A stretch of 64,000 nt of DNA from CAIXSC01 sp046349915 (GTDB lineage Bacteria > Planctomycetota > Planctomycetia > Pirellulales > Pirellulaceae), in the NCBI GenBank assembly GCA_046349915.1, contig JAXMBL010000004.1, positions 1,178,001-1,242,000 on the forward strand, given 5' to 3'. A program made the position numbers and the translations under genes. Shown in pieces: positions 44,975 to 54,627 of this stretch. Position 1 is the first letter of the stretch; each line of letters begins with the position of its first letter. A model generated the notes under the pieces. The model saw only the letters and a list, made by a program, of their open reading frames with translations. It was not told the origin of the DNA and did not search any database.

Positions 44975-45833
44975 CCGTCACGCCGCACTGATCCTTGATG
45001 GCCTTCGTCAACAGATTCTTCTTGTTCGCGATCTGACCATCAACGCGGATCGTGAGGTTGTCCTTGGTAGGTTCGATGACGCCCGTCAGTTCTTGATCGG
45101 GCTTTGCTTCGAGGTACTTCTTCCAGTCGGTTGACTTGGGAGATCCGCTGAAGCCGAGCAAGAGCACGAGGTCATCGCCCTTCACAAACAAGATGCAGTC
45201 GATTTGCTGTTTCTTCTGCGTTTTGTCTCGATCGGACTGCCCCATTTTTTCCAGGTTCTTGGACGACCAAAGTTCCTTGAATTCATCCGAGTAATCCGGA
45301 GCGTCATCCAGTACCTCGGCGTTGTCGCTCTTGAAGCGGCCGCGGGTGATCGTCGGCTTCTTGAAGGTGAGGTCGTTGATCGTGGACATGTCGTCCGCGG
45401 GCAATTTGGTGCGGCGTTGCACGGCGGTGCGCACTTCGCTCGGAGTATCCTCCAGCAATTCCTCGGCGTACTTCGACCATTTGTCGAGTGCATCCTTGGC
45501 TCGCTTGAAGTCTTGAGGCTTCGCTTCGTACGATTCCTTGACGATCTTGGCAGCCGCTTCCAGCGATTCTTCAATGGTCTTTTGAATCGCCGCGACTCGC
45601 GACTCGGCCGCCATTTGGACCGCTCGACGATCGACCGAGACCGACTTTTTGGCGGTCTTGGATTTCGTCTTGGACTTCGCGTCGTCCTCGTCCTCTTCCT
45701 CGGGGAGCTTGAGGTCGATGTAGAGTGCCAACTTGCCGGATGACACCAGACCTTCCTTGAAAAGTTCTTGGTAGGCTTTGCTCTTCTCCAGCACTTTTTC
45801 GATCGCTAATTTGATCGGTTTCGCGGGCGCCAT
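44958..45833 (-). CDS. Unknown T6SS-linked protein
   Basis: This 291-residue protein is the last gene of the minus-strand T6SS run, 136 bases after clpV/tssH. It is strongly charged: an acidic run (LPEEEDEDD), then Lys-rich KSKTKSKTAKKS, then long helices with coiled-coil character (AVQMAAESRVAAIQKTIEESLEAAAKIVKESYE). The C-terminal part has DCILFVKGDDLVLLLGFSGSPKSTDWKKYLE, beta-rich. No signal peptide. I do not recognise it. An effector, adaptor or immunity protein is possible by position, but nothing in the sequence decides. Confidence 0.7.
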   Translation of the reverse strand: MAPAKPIKLAIEKVLEKSKAYQELFKEGLVSSGKLALYIDLKLPEEEDEDDAKSKTKSKTAKKSVSVDRRAVQMAAESRVAAIQKTIEESLEAAAKIVKESYEAKPQDFKRAKDALDKWSKYAEELLEDTPSEVRTAVQRRTKLPADDMSTINDLTFKKPTITRGRFKSDNAEVLDDAPDYSDEFKELWSSKNLEKMGQSDRDKTQKKQQIDCILFVKGDDLVLLLGFSGSPKSTDWKKYLEAKPDQELTGVIEPTKDNLTIRVDGQIANKKNLLTKAIKDQCGVTVKYDK

Positions 45834-45969
45834 GCGGAACGAGACTCCACGCGCAGGTTACGAGCCGCTGGGGATTCCGCGCGTCAGGAATTCCCAGGTT
45901 GAGTATCCAAATCGTGGGTAAGGTTCTTACGGCAGCCGCGGGAACTCGGCTGTTCAAGCCGTTGTTCCC

Positions 45970-48726
45970 TTACAAGTCGTACTTGAATTCGCCGTTCTCC
46001 ACCGACACTTGAATTCGCTCCACCGGCTTGCCAGAGACCATGCGAGTGAGCAATTCCTTGCTGATATGCGGCAGTAAGGTGTTGGTGAGAATGGCGTCGA
46101 TCATGCGTCCACCGCTGTCGATCTCGGTGCAGCGACTGACGATCAACTTGACGACCTCGTCATCGTAAGTGAACGGCAACTTCTGATGCTCGGCGATCCG
46201 CTTGCGGATGCGGTCGAGCTGGAGTCGAGTGATGTTGCTGAGCATGTAGTCGTTCAGGGGATAGTAGGGAATGGCGACCAACCGTCCCAGCAGCGCGGGT
46301 GGAAAGACCTTCAGCAAGGGTTCTCGCAACGATTTGGCGATCCCCTCCGGTTCGGGCATGAGTTCCGGATCCTTGCACATGTTCATGATCAAGTCGGTGC
46401 CCGCGTTGGTGGTGAGCAGGATGAGCGTATTCTTGAAATCGATCAGCCGCCCCTCGCCATCTTCCATGATGCCTTTATCGAACACTTGGAAGAAGATCTC
46501 ATGCACATCGGGGTGAGCCTTCTCCACCTCGTCCAGCAACACCACGCTATACGGCTTGCGACGCACCGCCTCGGTGAGGATGCCGCCTTCCCCATACCCG
46601 ACGTATCCCGGAGGAGCTCCCTTCAAAGTAGAAACGGTGTGCGCCTCCTGGAACTCGCTCATATTGATGGTGACGATATTCTGCTCGCCGCCGTACAGGG
46701 CTTCGGCCAGCGTGAGCGCGGTCTCGGTTTTACCGACGCCCGAGGGACCTGCCAGCAAGAAAACGCCGATCGGCTTGTTGGGATTATCCAAACGAGCTCG
46801 CGAGGTCTGAATGCGTCGAGCAATCATTTCGAGCGCGTGGCCTTGTCCGATCACGCGCTGGCCCATGATGTCCGCCAGCTTCAAGACGGTCTCGACTTCA
46901 TCCTTCACCATGCGGCCCACGGGAATGCCCGTCCAATCGGCCACCACGCTCGCTACGGCCTGTTCATCAACCGTGGGTAGAATCAGCGGCGACTCGCCCT
47001 GCAGCTCGCTTAATTCGCCTTGCAACGCCTGAAGTTTGGCGAGTGCTTCCGCGCGTTCCGCGTCCGAGAGGGGTGGTGGATCAGCTTGCGGCGAGGCGGC
47101 CGTCACCGCTACGGTTTGCGCCGCTTGATCGGCTTGCTTTTCCAACGAGCTGGTCGTCCCTTCGACCTTGCCCGTGACGCCTCGCAGTTTCGCGCGAAGA
47201 TCAAGAATCTGCGCCACCAGTTTGCGTTCGGCCTGCCAGCGCTGGTCCAGAGTGGCAAGCCGCTCGCCCAACGCCTGGCGTTTCTCGATCGCGGCCGCCT
47301 CTCGGGCGCTGACCTCGACTCCCATGGCTCGTTCCCGAGCGATGATTTGCAATTCGGTATCGAGCGCTTCGATGCCTCGTTGGCAATCTTCGACCTCCGC
47401 GGGAACCGCATGCTGGCTAATCGCAACTCGGGCGGCCGCCGTATCGAGCAGACTTACCGACTTGTCGGGTAGTTGACGAGCGGGAATGTAGCGATGCGAT
47501 AGCTTGACGGCGGCTTCGAGTGCTTCATCGAGCACTTGCACGCGATGGTGCTTTTCGAGGGTGGTCGCGATGCCTCGCATCATCAGGATCGCGGTCTCTT
47601 CGCTCGGTTCGTCGACCTGGACGGTTTGGAAACGACGAGTGAGTGCGGGGTCTTTCTCGATGTACTTTTTGTACTCGGCCCAAGTCGTCGCGGCGATCGT
47701 GCGGAGTTTGCCGCGGGCCAAGGCGGGTTTCAGGAGATTGGCGGCGTCGCCCGTGCCTGCCGCTCCCCCAGCTCCGATCAAGGTGTGCGCTTCGTCGATG
47801 AACAGAATGATCGGCTTTTCGGACGATTGCACTTCCTCGATCACTTGTCGCAACCGATTCTCGAACTCACCCTTCATGCTGGCGCCCGCTTGGAGCAAGC
47901 CGACGTCGAGCACTCGCAGGGAGACTTCACGCAGCGGCGGCGGGACTTGGCCGGCGGCGATCTTGAGCGCGAATCCTTCGACGACCGCCGTTTTGCCCAC
48001 GCCCGCTTCGCCGGTAATGATCGGGTTGTTCTGGCGGCGTCGCATCAGAATATCGATCACTTGACGGATTTCATCGTCGCGTCCCACGATGGGGTCGATT
48101 TCGCCGTTTCTCGCTTGTTCGGTCAGATCGATCGTGAATTGATTGAGCGCCTCTTTCTTGCCCATCGCGGCGGGAGCAATCGCTCCGCTCGCCTCGCCCG
48201 GCGCCACTCCTCCGCCAACGCGACTACCATCCTGGGCGCCCAAGGCGTCTTCGGGCGAACCACCGACAATCGCCCCGAATTGTTCGGTCAAGGCATCGAC
48301 CGAGATCTTGTCAAACTCCTTGGAGATGCCAACCAGCGCATTACGCAGCGACTTGGTCTTCAGCAATCCCACCACGACATGCCCCGACCGCACTTGTGCC
48401 TCGCCGAACATCAGCGTGGAGTAGACCCAAGCGCGTTCGACCGATTCGTCGATGTGCGACGAAAGATCCGAGATGGACGAGGCGCCTCGCGGCAACCGGT
48501 CCAGTGCTTCGGTGAAGTCCCGGGCGAGCCGCGCGGGTTCCAGCCCGAACTTGCGAATGATGCGATGCAGATCGGAGTCTTGCAGTTGCAAGATCTGATG
48601 AAGCCAATGCACTAGCTCGACGTACGGATTGCCGCGAAGCTTGCAGAAGGTCGTGGCGCTTTCGAGCGTCTTGTAGCCCACGGCGTTGAGTTTGCCGAAC
48701 AGTTTTGCGCGATTAATCTCACTCAC
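45970..48726 (-). CDS. clpV: Type VI secretion ATPase ClpV (TssH)
   Basis: This 918-residue double AAA+ disaggregase dismantles the contracted T6SS sheath. An N-terminal Clp_N domain (1-150) leads to AAA1 with Walker A GEAGVGKT (239-246) and Walker B ILFIDEAH (307-314). A long coiled middle domain (about 440-535) follows, and AAA2 has Walker A GPSGVGKT (660-667). Length and domain order match ClpV rather than ClpB, and it lies inside the T6SS locus. The C-terminal domain is complete. The neighbours are tssG (upstream in transcription) and the unknown 291-residue gene. Confidence 0.93.
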   Translation of the reverse strand: MSEINRAKLFGKLNAVGYKTLESATTFCKLRGNPYVELVHWLHQILQLQDSDLHRIIRKFGLEPARLARDFTEALDRLPRGASSISDLSSHIDESVERAWVYSTLMFGEAQVRSGHVVVGLLKTKSLRNALVGISKEFDKISVDALTEQFGAIVGGSPEDALGAQDGSRVGGGVAPGEASGAIAPAAMGKKEALNQFTIDLTEQARNGEIDPIVGRDDEIRQVIDILMRRRQNNPIITGEAGVGKTAVVEGFALKIAAGQVPPPLREVSLRVLDVGLLQAGASMKGEFENRLRQVIEEVQSSEKPIILFIDEAHTLIGAGGAAGTGDAANLLKPALARGKLRTIAATTWAEYKKYIEKDPALTRRFQTVQVDEPSEETAILMMRGIATTLEKHHRVQVLDEALEAAVKLSHRYIPARQLPDKSVSLLDTAAARVAISQHAVPAEVEDCQRGIEALDTELQIIARERAMGVEVSAREAAAIEKRQALGERLATLDQRWQAERKLVAQILDLRAKLRGVTGKVEGTTSSLEKQADQAAQTVAVTAASPQADPPPLSDAERAEALAKLQALQGELSELQGESPLILPTVDEQAVASVVADWTGIPVGRMVKDEVETVLKLADIMGQRVIGQGHALEMIARRIQTSRARLDNPNKPIGVFLLAGPSGVGKTETALTLAEALYGGEQNIVTINMSEFQEAHTVSTLKGAPPGYVGYGEGGILTEAVRRKPYSVVLLDEVEKAHPDVHEIFFQVFDKGIMEDGEGRLIDFKNTLILLTTNAGTDLIMNMCKDPELMPEPEGIAKSLREPLLKVFPPALLGRLVAIPYYPLNDYMLSNITRLQLDRIRKRIAEHQKLPFTYDDEVVKLIVSRCTEIDSGGRMIDAILTNTLLPHISKELLTRMVSGKPVERIQVSVENGEFKYDL

Positions 48727-48803
48727 AGGGCTCTGGCTCCGATAGTAGGGCGATTGTTGCTTGTTCGATGTTTACGATGGTGGAATCAATATCTCGCCGG
48801 CCC

Positions 48804-49835
48804 TCAAGCCGACTCGATGGACCGACTGAGCACCAAATCATCGGCGTCGCGTTCGCGTGGTTTACCGCCCAACCACGCGGTCCAGCCGAGTCGTCCTTGG
48901 CGGCCGAGCGTCAAGGGCGGCACGTCGTTCCGTTTCAGGATCATCCTGACGTCCCAGCGCAATTCGAATCCAATATAGTTGCGGACGGCCGCCTGGAGTC
49001 GCGGCAAACTTGGTTCATTCGGCAAAAGTCGCTGATAATCTCGCCACGACATGGGGCCCAGCTCAATGCGAATGTTCTGATGTCGGTCCCACATGCGAGC
49101 ACCGACCAGGGCGTTCTGCCCCAAGGCGCCCGTGTTGGGGGACTCGCCGAGTCGCAGGCGGCATTCCATCGGAATCTCCGTCCAGCGGCCGACGAATTCC
49201 AGCACGCGGGCCGGTACACCCAGGAAACTGGTCAAGATGCTGGCCAAGCCATCAGCGTGTCGAGTTTGGCAGGCGAAATGGCCGACGCTGTGGAGTTTGG
49301 CATGGTCGGGCATGCCATCTCGATTCCGAAACGCCCCAGGGCCAATTCCCATCAGCGAACCAACGTAAAAAGCGAATCGATCGCGGTCGGGCCGATCGGC
49401 TTGCACGGTGGGCTGGGCATCGGCCCACGCGCGGTAGAACAGCGTGGCGAGTCGATGGTGGAAAAGGTCGGCGAAACGACTCCACGCATAGTCTCGATAT
49501 AGATGCCGACGCTCATAAGCGTATTCGGTCAGCGAGAGCGGCAACGGCCCATTAGGACCGAACATGCCAAAGCAGAAAACTTGCAGCCGCCAGTGATCCG
49601 TCCCTGGAATTCGCTCGAAGGTGTCGAGCGACGAGGTGGGAAACGCGAGCGTTGGCGTTTGGCCAATCCGAATCGCCTCCTCGGAAGGGCGAGCCGCGTA
49701 ACCGAGCCGCGGGCGGTTGGCGAAGGCGCATTCGAGCCAACGCAGCGCTTCGAAGAAGCCGAATTGCCGCGGGTCGGCTTCGAGTTGTCGCAGCAGATCT
49801 AGATGATCTGTCGTTGTCCGATCGTCGCTGGCCAT
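48804..49835 (-). CDS. tssG: T6SS baseplate subunit TssG
   Basis: This 343-residue protein is a wedge component of the T6SS baseplate with TssF, TssE and TssK. The opening DLLRQLEADPRQFGFFEALRWLECAFANRPRLG and the block SAEFLRLP-like LAFPTSSL plus CFGMFGPNGPLPLSLTEYA are TssG/VasB hallmarks. Its ATG at 49835 lies inside the 3' end of tssF, overlapping it by 37 bases, so the two are translationally coupled. Family proteins are usually 310-350 residues. Confidence 0.9.
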   Translation of the reverse strand: MASDDRTTTDHLDLLRQLEADPRQFGFFEALRWLECAFANRPRLGYAARPSEEAIRIGQTPTLAFPTSSLDTFERIPGTDHWRLQVFCFGMFGPNGPLPLSLTEYAYERRHLYRDYAWSRFADLFHHRLATLFYRAWADAQPTVQADRPDRDRFAFYVGSLMGIGPGAFRNRDGMPDHAKLHSVGHFACQTRHADGLASILTSFLGVPARVLEFVGRWTEIPMECRLRLGESPNTGALGQNALVGARMWDRHQNIRIELGPMSWRDYQRLLPNEPSLPRLQAAVRNYIGFELRWDVRMILKRNDVPPLTLGRQGRLGWTAWLGGKPRERDADDLVLSRSIESA

Positions 49836-51685
49836 CGCATGATCTCGCCGCGCTCGGTGGTTCGCAGCACGGTTTCGGTAAAGGAATTAAGCGACACATA
49901 GCGCGCGAAGAATCTCGCGAGCACCGAGCCAATCAAGAACGAACCTTGTCCCTCGAAGGCCGTCTCGTCGTACGTCAGGGTGATTTCAACACCCCGTCCA
50001 AAGCTGAGCGGACCCGCCTTGGGCACTCGACGCACCACGGGCTTTGATTCGATCGAACGGACCGCCTCGACCTGCTGACGCAAGTCGGGGGCGAGCGGAT
50101 TGGTGTAAAGCGATAGAAGGGTCCGCAACGCCGCGGCGCCTTGCCGGGGATCGGTGTCCACCAGCGACAGGTAATTCAGCGAGAGATGGTTGATCAAGCG
50201 CCAAGCGTTGACGCCCGCTCCGCTGACCAAGGGGGGGCGAGGTTCGGTGGGGCCCGCCACGCAACGAATCGACTTGACCGGCGCGCCGATACTGAGCGTG
50301 AAGTCGGTCGCGCCCTTGCCAACGGGCATGACCAGCGGCAAATCCCGGTTGGTGCAAAGCGTCGCAATCTCCAACTGCTCGAGATCACTGCGGAAGGGAG
50401 CGTCATTCACATCCACGATCGAGACGAAAAGCTCGCTCCCGACATAGCTCGACCGAGCGCCAATCCGCTTTTGTTTCTCCGACAAAACTCGCGGTTCCCG
50501 TCGCACCGTGTAGTAAGCCGCGTCGGGCGAGCCTCGCTCCAATTGAGCGTCGGCTAACGCGTAGAACGGCAGGAACGGTTGCCCCGTGCCGATGCCTCCC
50601 GCTCGGTGCCCAATCACTCGCGTCAAGGAATAGACCTCAAGATCTAGCGGGCGAACACGATCGGGCACCACGTGATGCTCGTGATCGCGATGGTTCAGGT
50701 GGATTCGATCGGCCCGCTGGGGAAACAGGTTGATCGCGGGGGCGCAAAACAGCGCGAAGTTGCCCGCATCGATGACATTCTCCAACTGCCGATCCGAGTG
50801 GGGGAAAAGCAGGAGCAGGTCGAGCGTCGAGTCGTTGACCCGTCGAATCACCGGTCCCAGCCCTTGGATCTTGAAGAACAAGAACCTCGCTGGGAAAGCA
50901 AAATACTCTTGCAGCAACCGGTAGCCTTGGAACGAACGATGTTGAACCGGCAGCAACGCCTCGTCGTCCTCGAACCCAACTGCTCGGACCGCGTTTCCTG
51001 GCAAGATCTCGGCGATCGGTTTGGGGCCCGTGGACTTCGCCACGACAGCCGTCGTCGACGCTAGGATCTGTTCGTAAAGTCGGTAGGTGCGCAGCGGGCC
51101 GCCTCGTAGGTAGACCACCAGTTCATCGAGTTTCAATTGCGAGAACTTCAAGCCCGCGGTGCTGCGTAAGCGAATTCTCAAACCGGCCTTGGATTGACGC
51201 AAGCGATCGGGGACCGCGACATTCGTCGACTCGCGATTGAAATACTCGGCCTCCACGATCTCCAACGGCCAAAGTCTTGTCTCGTGACCGGTACGATACT
51301 CACACGCGGTCTGATCGTCGCGCCCCATCGAGCCGCGCAGCGATGTTCCACTCGGAATGGTGTAGCCGTCGGCGAGCGAGCCCTCCGTCAGATCGGGATG
51401 AAACTGCGCCACCGCCATGGAAGGGACGGGCGCCAGATAGTGCGGATAGATCATCTCCAGCAGATGCTGAGTGAACCGCGGGTACTCGGCCTCGAGTCGC
51501 AAGCGAACTCGAGCCGAAAGGAACGAAAATCCCTCGAGCAATCGCTCCACATAAGGATCCGCGCACTCGAATTCCTCCAGGCCGAGACGACCTGCCATCT
51601 TGGGGAACTCGCGCGCGAACTCGCCTCCCTTTTCTCGCATGTACTGCAGTTCTTCGTTGTAGAGCCGCAGGAAGTCAGGGTCCAT
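49799..51685 (-). CDS. tssF: T6SS baseplate subunit TssF
   Basis: This 628-residue baseplate protein starts at the ATG at 51685. An open extension to 52111 overlaps tssE in another frame and has no conserved character, so I reject it. The start reads DFLRLYNEELQYMREKGGEFAREFPKMAGRLGLE, the standard TssF/ImpG opening, followed by DPYVERLLEGFSFLSARVRLRLEAEYPRFTQHLLEMIYPHYLAP. Length is normal (about 590-630). It overlaps tssG by 37 bases and follows tssE after about 65 bases. Confidence 0.92.
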   Translation of the reverse strand: MDPDFLRLYNEELQYMREKGGEFAREFPKMAGRLGLEEFECADPYVERLLEGFSFLSARVRLRLEAEYPRFTQHLLEMIYPHYLAPVPSMAVAQFHPDLTEGSLADGYTIPSGTSLRGSMGRDDQTACEYRTGHETRLWPLEIVEAEYFNRESTNVAVPDRLRQSKAGLRIRLRSTAGLKFSQLKLDELVVYLRGGPLRTYRLYEQILASTTAVVAKSTGPKPIAEILPGNAVRAVGFEDDEALLPVQHRSFQGYRLLQEYFAFPARFLFFKIQGLGPVIRRVNDSTLDLLLLFPHSDRQLENVIDAGNFALFCAPAINLFPQRADRIHLNHRDHEHHVVPDRVRPLDLEVYSLTRVIGHRAGGIGTGQPFLPFYALADAQLERGSPDAAYYTVRREPRVLSEKQKRIGARSSYVGSELFVSIVDVNDAPFRSDLEQLEIATLCTNRDLPLVMPVGKGATDFTLSIGAPVKSIRCVAGPTEPRPPLVSGAGVNAWRLINHLSLNYLSLVDTDPRQGAAALRTLLSLYTNPLAPDLRQQVEAVRSIESKPVVRRVPKAGPLSFGRGVEITLTYDETAFEGQGSFLIGSVLARFFARYVSLNSFTETVLRTTERGEIMRWPATIGQRQII

Positions 51686-51750
51686 GCTCGGTGAGTTCCG
51701 TCGGAAAAAGCGCGGGAGGGTGTGGGAAGTGAGAGCGAAGGGCCAACCGC

Positions 51751-52257
51751 TTACTCTTCTTGATCGATGACTTCGACTTGCCCCGTGTCGAGATCGACTT
51801 CCGTGCGCAGGAATAATCGTTGGGGGAGGGGCTGAGCCCATAACTGCCCCTCGATCTGGATCGAAAGGGCGTTTTCGCCGCCCGTGGCGCTCGACGCCGC
51901 CGAGACCTTGATTTTCAAGGTCTTGGGCAGAATCCGCGGCTCGAAGAATCGAATCGCCTGCGCCACGCGTCGCTCCAACTCCGGGAACTCGACACGCGAC
52001 AGAATCGCGCCGGAGAGCGAGGGGATTCCGTAGTTGATCACGGAGTTCTTGACCTGGGGAAATTCGTCGAGGCTCTGGATTCCCTCGAGCCGCTCGCAGT
52101 TCAAGAGCCATGCCAAGTCGCGTAGCACGCTGGCGCGGAGTTGGCGAATGGTGAGCACGCGTTGCTCGCGCGACTCGCGCTGCTCATCGGGACGATCATC
52201 CGTCAAGCGGTCCAAGAGCGAAGGTTGTAATCGCTCCTTGAGGCTCAGTTCGGGCAT
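51751..52257 (-). CDS. tssE: T6SS baseplate subunit TssE (gp25-like)
   Basis: This 168-residue gp25/TssE protein joins baseplate and sheath. It shows SLLDRLTDDRP, IRQLRASVLRDLAWLLNCER, FPQVKNSVINYGIPSLSG and LERRVAQAIRFFEPRIL, the standard gp25 family order. The C-terminal strand region (VSAASS...LSIQIEGQLWAQ) matches, and length is normal. It lies between tagJ and tssF on the minus strand. Confidence 0.92.
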   Translation of the reverse strand: MPELSLKERLQPSLLDRLTDDRPDEQRESREQRVLTIRQLRASVLRDLAWLLNCERLEGIQSLDEFPQVKNSVINYGIPSLSGAILSRVEFPELERRVAQAIRFFEPRILPKTLKIKVSAASSATGGENALSIQIEGQLWAQPLPQRLFLRTEVDLDTGQVEVIDQEE

Positions 52258-52314
52258 CTTCGCTCCTTCACCGACCGCGTTGAGCGGCCCCTGCCAGTCC
52301 TTGTGCCGACGCGA

Positions 52315-53199
52315 TCAGGAGGCCGCTTCATCCCAGACAATACGCCGCACTTCGAATAGCGGATAGTCGGTCTCATTCGTCGCCAAGAGTCGCTGCCCCA
52401 CGCCCCGCGAGCCGCCCGCGCCATCGTCGATCCAATCGGTTTTGCGGGCGAGTCGCACGAGGTCGTCGCTGCTGCTCTCCGATCCTGGATACCGCGAAGG
52501 CACTAAGCCGACCACTTCGCCGCCATTCACCCATTCAAAATGAGCGGGCAGCCAGACGAAGTCGCGAAGATCAGTCGGTTTCTCGAAATCGACTCGATGG
52601 ATCCGATGCCAGGGTATCCAGTAGTAACGCCCGTTGACCACGCACTCCAAGAAAGGGGCAAGCCGTTGGTCGGCGTCTCCCAGCCATTCGAAGGGATGGC
52701 CTGGACCATAAGGGATGTCGATGGGCGGTGTGCCGGGAGGCGCTTGGTCGGCGGTGGACGCCGAGCCCGCGTCGGCATGCAACCACAGGCGACCCGACGT
52801 CGTGGGCACGGACTCGAACGCCTGTGCTCGCAGATCCGCCGCCTCCGTCGACTTGCCTTGGACGGCCAACGTATGCGCTTGCCATAGCAACGCCATCCAC
52901 GGTTCTGGTTCGCCGAAAAACAGCGGCGAGCGCTCGCCCTGGAACACTCGAGCTCGCAGCGCTTCGCAACGTAACGCCTCTTGATAGGTCTGAGCCATTT
53001 CGAGCGTGCTGGGATCGAGATCGCGAGCCACATTCAGTTGAGTAAGAGCGCGATCCCACTGCCCGAGCACGGACAAGAGCTGAAACAGAAAAACTCGATG
53101 CCGAGGTTCCGACGGCGCTTTGCGCACTTCGTTCTGCAATTCGGCGAGAGCTTGCGCCGTGTCGGCGTTCTTCAAGGCGGTCAAGGCGGGGGAAGCCAT
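52315..53199 (-). CDS. tagJ: T6SS accessory protein TagJ/ImpE
   Basis: This 294-residue TagJ/ImpE family protein is known to interact with the TssB sheath and ClpV in some systems. The N-terminal helical part is TPR-like (ALTALKNADTAQALAELQNEVRKAPSEPRHRVFLFQLLSVLGQWDRAL). The C-terminal part is the ImpE domain with RLAPFLECVVNGRYYWIPWHRIHRVDFEKPTDLRDFVWLPAHFEW. Presence of tagJ usually correlates with the ClpV/TssB type that depends on it. It lies between hcp2 and tssE. Confidence 0.9.
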   Translation of the reverse strand: MASPALTALKNADTAQALAELQNEVRKAPSEPRHRVFLFQLLSVLGQWDRALTQLNVARDLDPSTLEMAQTYQEALRCEALRARVFQGERSPLFFGEPEPWMALLWQAHTLAVQGKSTEAADLRAQAFESVPTTSGRLWLHADAGSASTADQAPPGTPPIDIPYGPGHPFEWLGDADQRLAPFLECVVNGRYYWIPWHRIHRVDFEKPTDLRDFVWLPAHFEWVNGGEVVGLVPSRYPGSESSSDDLVRLARKTDWIDDGAGGSRGVGQRLLATNETDYPLFEVRRIVWDEAAS

Positions 53200-53282
53200 G
53201 CGGATACTCCTGATGCCATGCCGAATGGCGTCCTGTTGCGGCCAAAACGGGCGGCCGCGTGAATTCTACGAGTCGGTTTGCG

Positions 53283-53888
53283 TTAAGTCAGTTTGTTTTC
53301 GCCGTCGGTCCAACGCACGGCAGTTTCCGCCTGTTGCGAGCCCAGTTTGGTGAGGTCTACCGAACGCTTGATCGGAGTGGCCGCGCCGGACGCTTTATGC
53401 GGCGGCTTGTAGCTCATCGCAATCTGGTTGTAACTGATCTTCAACGTCTCGGTCGGAACCCCCGCTTCCCCGGCGCCTCCGCCACTGCCGCTCACGCTCC
53501 ACTCGGTCAAAAAGCAGGTCCCAAACAAGAACTTGACCCACGACCGAATGCCATCGTCCTCGCCCTTGACGGCGCCTGCTCTCACCGCCAAGAAACTGAT
53601 GTAAATCAGCTCGCCCGCCTTGCTCTTGAGCTTCCGGTCGGTCGCTGCCTTGAACATCAAGTAAGGAGTGAACTCGTCCGCCATCTTGGAAATGGAGAGT
53701 TCGTTCTTTTCGCCCTTCTCGACGAACATATCGAGCGAGGGGCCGCCGTTGTCGCCGGTTTTCCCCGCTCGATACTGAACGCCATGGCCAAAGTCGATGC
53801 TCTCCGCGACAAACCAGCCCGTATACCCCTCGAATCCCACGTAACTCGAAGAGACCGACTTCAGCGTTTCGAAACTGACAATAATCAC
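53283..53888 (-). CDS. hcp: Hcp-family tube protein (paralog 2)
   Basis: This 201-residue Hcp family protein begins at a GTG. Hcp hexamers stack into the T6SS tube and can carry effectors. It has the usual beta-rich pattern: YTGWFVAESIDFGHGVQYRAGK, then LSISKMADEFTPYLMFKAATDRK and FLTEWSVSG...TETLKISYNQIAMSYKPP. A Gly-rich insertion (GSGGGAGEAG) is present in one loop. The C-terminal KRSVDLTKLGSQQAETAVRWTDGENKLT may be an extension. It differs clearly from the neighbouring 193-residue Hcp. Separated from that gene by 157 bases. Confidence 0.85.
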   Translation of the reverse strand: MIIVSFETLKSVSSSYVGFEGYTGWFVAESIDFGHGVQYRAGKTGDNGGPSLDMFVEKGEKNELSISKMADEFTPYLMFKAATDRKLKSKAGELIYISFLAVRAGAVKGEDDGIRSWVKFLFGTCFLTEWSVSGSGGGAGEAGVPTETLKISYNQIAMSYKPPHKASGAATPIKRSVDLTKLGSQQAETAVRWTDGENKLT

Positions 53889-54045
53889 GGTAGGGTCTCA
53901 AAACGACGGTGGAGCAAGAGGGACGAGCCTGTGTCGCGGAATGTGTTCCAACCATGGGGGAGCATGGAAGGCGGAAACAACACGGGCGAGGCGCCAGGAA
54001 AATTCGCGAGCCGCGCCGTGGCGGCTCGCGACGCTTGCCTGGCGA

Positions 54046-54627
54046 TCAGCCTGTCTTGACCAACTGTTGATCCGAGTTCGCGGCTGGCAGTTTGCTGCCA
54101 CCCTCCGACCAAGGCTTGTTCTTCACATGGTCCCAGGCAAACTCGGGAGTGACCTTCACGTATTGCTTGCCTTGGGCGCCTTCGACAGCGCGATACCAAG
54201 TGAAGGCAATACCGTTGTACCAGAATGTCAGTTCCTCGGTCGGGCGGCCGTCGGCGTCGCCGCTGATGCTCCACGTCTTGATGAAGGCGGTCTTCAGGTG
54301 GATTTGCAGGAAGACGACCGCGATCGTCGCATTGCTCGAGTCGCTCGACACTTCAATGAACTTGATATCGACGTCGCCCACCGTCGCGCCACGCATCGCC
54401 ATCATGGCGAGCAGTGGTGAACCGCAGTCCATGCTCTTGCTGACCGAAACTTCTTGCAACTCGCCCACGCCGAACACGATATCCGACGTACCAGCTTTCG
54501 CGCTGTCAGCCACTTCGCGAGCAATTCCGAAGCCGACGCTTTCGCAAGTGAAATATTGCGAGAAGCCTTGAATTTCGCAGTCGCCGTTGATGGGTTGGCT
54601 GCCATTGGCGATCTTCATCAAAATCAT
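54046..54627 (-). CDS. hcp: Hcp-family tube protein (paralog 1)
   Basis: This 193-residue Hcp family protein has GGGAGAG just before the ATG. It shows ILMKIANGSQPINGDCEIQGFSQYFTCESVGFG, then VSVSKSMDCGSPLLAMMAMRGATVGDVDIKFIE, and the C-terminal WSISGDADGRPTEELTFWYNGIAFTWYRAV, typical of Hcp1 family proteins. Two different Hcp proteins suggest alternative tube subunits or cargo carriers. No extra domain is seen. Confidence 0.88.
   Translation of the reverse strand: MILMKIANGSQPINGDCEIQGFSQYFTCESVGFGIAREVADSAKAGTSDIVFGVGELQEVSVSKSMDCGSPLLAMMAMRGATVGDVDIKFIEVSSDSSNATIAVVFLQIHLKTAFIKTWSISGDADGRPTEELTFWYNGIAFTWYRAVEGAQGKQYVKVTPEFAWDHVKNKPWSEGGSKLPAANSDQQLVKTG

Noticed and set aside
47536..48615. 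Plus-strand open frame (359 codons) opposite clpV
   Set aside because: It is the mirror of a well-conserved ClpV coding region; the product has the Arg/Gly/Asp-rich composition typical of antisense frames.
51686..52111. N-terminal extension of tssF
   Set aside because: It overlaps tssE, which shows gp25 motifs, and the conserved TssF start is the ATG at 51685.
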